Below, one piece after another: positions 63,630 through 64,000 of a DNA stretch of 64,000 nt. Below the pieces are notes generated by a model. It was not told where the DNA came from. It saw only the letters and a list, made by a program, of their open reading frames with translations, and made no database searches. The stretch's first letter is position 1. Each line of letters begins with the position of its first letter. The stretch comes from Caprimulgus europaeus (Eukaryota; Chordata; Aves; Caprimulgiformes; Caprimulgidae), in the NCBI GenBank assembly GCA_907165065.1, contig OU015523.1, positions 26,687,834 through 26,751,833 on the forward strand, written 5' to 3'. The translations under genes were made by a program, and so were the position numbers.

Positions 63630-64000
63630 TCGAGAGAGGTTCTCCTCCCCCTCTACTCTGCCCTGGTGAGGCCACATCTGGAATATTGTGTCCAGTTCTG
63701 TGCCCCACAGTTCAAGAAGGACAGGGAACTGCTTGAGAGAGTCCAGCACAGAGCCACCAAGATACTTAAGGGAGTGGAGCATCTCCCTTATGAGGAAAGG
63801 CTGAGGGAGCTGGGCCTCTTTAGCTTGGAGAAGAGGAGGCTGAGGGGTGACCTCATTAATGTTTATAAATATTTGAAGGGTGAGTGTCAGGAGGATGGAG
63901 CCAGGCTCTTCACAGTGATGTCCAGTGGTAGGACAAGGGGCAATGGGTGTAAGCTGGAACACAGGAGGTTCCACTTAAACTTGAGAAGGAACTTCTTTAT
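63630..64000 (+). mobile_element. Young CR1 LINE, open ORF2 end, cut by window edge
   Basis: From about 63630 one plus-strand frame is open to the window edge for more than 120 codons: [71 protein letters not shown] and LRRNFF. It has no stop or frameshift, and is near-identical to the copy at 51.7 kb, so this is a recent insertion of the same subfamily. No ATG opens the frame because the element is 5'-truncated. Confidence 0.93.

Noticed and set aside
33368-64000. Exons of TIAM1 or keratin-associated genes expected beyond CLDN8
   Set aside because: No Dbl/PH-type or Cys/Gly-rich short frames with recognisable similarity were seen.

Overview
This is a gene-poor stretch of a bird genome. The evidence is many 5'-truncated CR1 LINEs carrying the avian 3' tail (units of the ATGATTCT type), a GC-rich repeat phrase familiar from bird LTR/ERV elements, and older diverged CR1 copies of the kind shared by birds, crocodilians and turtles. 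The species cannot be fixed from the sequence.

Only two protein-coding genes can be supported, both uninterrupted single-exon reading frames on the minus strand and both claudins. A claudin-17-like gene lies at 19816-20484 (222 aa) and a claudin-8-like gene at 32693-33367 (224 aa). Both have the claudin signature W...GLW...C...C in the first extracellular loop, four membrane segments and a C-terminal Tyr-Val for PDZ binding. They are about 12 kb apart in the same orientation, which matches the CLDN17-CLDN8 pair on human chromosome 21. Both would act in epithelial tight junctions, setting paracellular ion selectivity. No exon of the neighbours expected from mammals (GRIK1 on one side, TIAM1 on the other) was recognised.

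Layout: 1-25 is the end of a CR1 tail. 26-19.8 kb is noncoding, with one minus-strand CR1 (4.0-4.5 kb), a 29-base poly-A, a perfect 14-bp hairpin, a 44-base alternating purine/pyrimidine run and a possible LTR end at 13.7 kb. 19.8-33.4 kb holds the two claudins, a young CR1 (25.9 kb) and an ancient CR1 (27.9-28.9 kb). Upstream of claudin-8, at 36.95-37.37 kb, is a roughly 420-bp compound pentanucleotide array. It is almost purely pyrimidine on the plus strand and (GGGAA)46 on the minus strand over its last part. 43.6-63 kb is repeat-rich: CR1 copies at 43.6, 51.7, 62.3-63.1 and 63.6 kb, a MIR-like fragment at 45.7 kb, an ancient CR1 at 55-56.1 kb and an LTR/ERV-like block at 58.4-59.2 kb. The 62.3-63.1 kb locus is a nested insertion, one minus-strand CR1 inside an older plus-strand CR1, with a 21-bp duplication at the junction.

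I found no new multi-gene system. The points most worth a second look are the compound pentanucleotide/G-quadruplex array, the nested CR1 junction, and the divergent third membrane segment of the claudin-8 protein.
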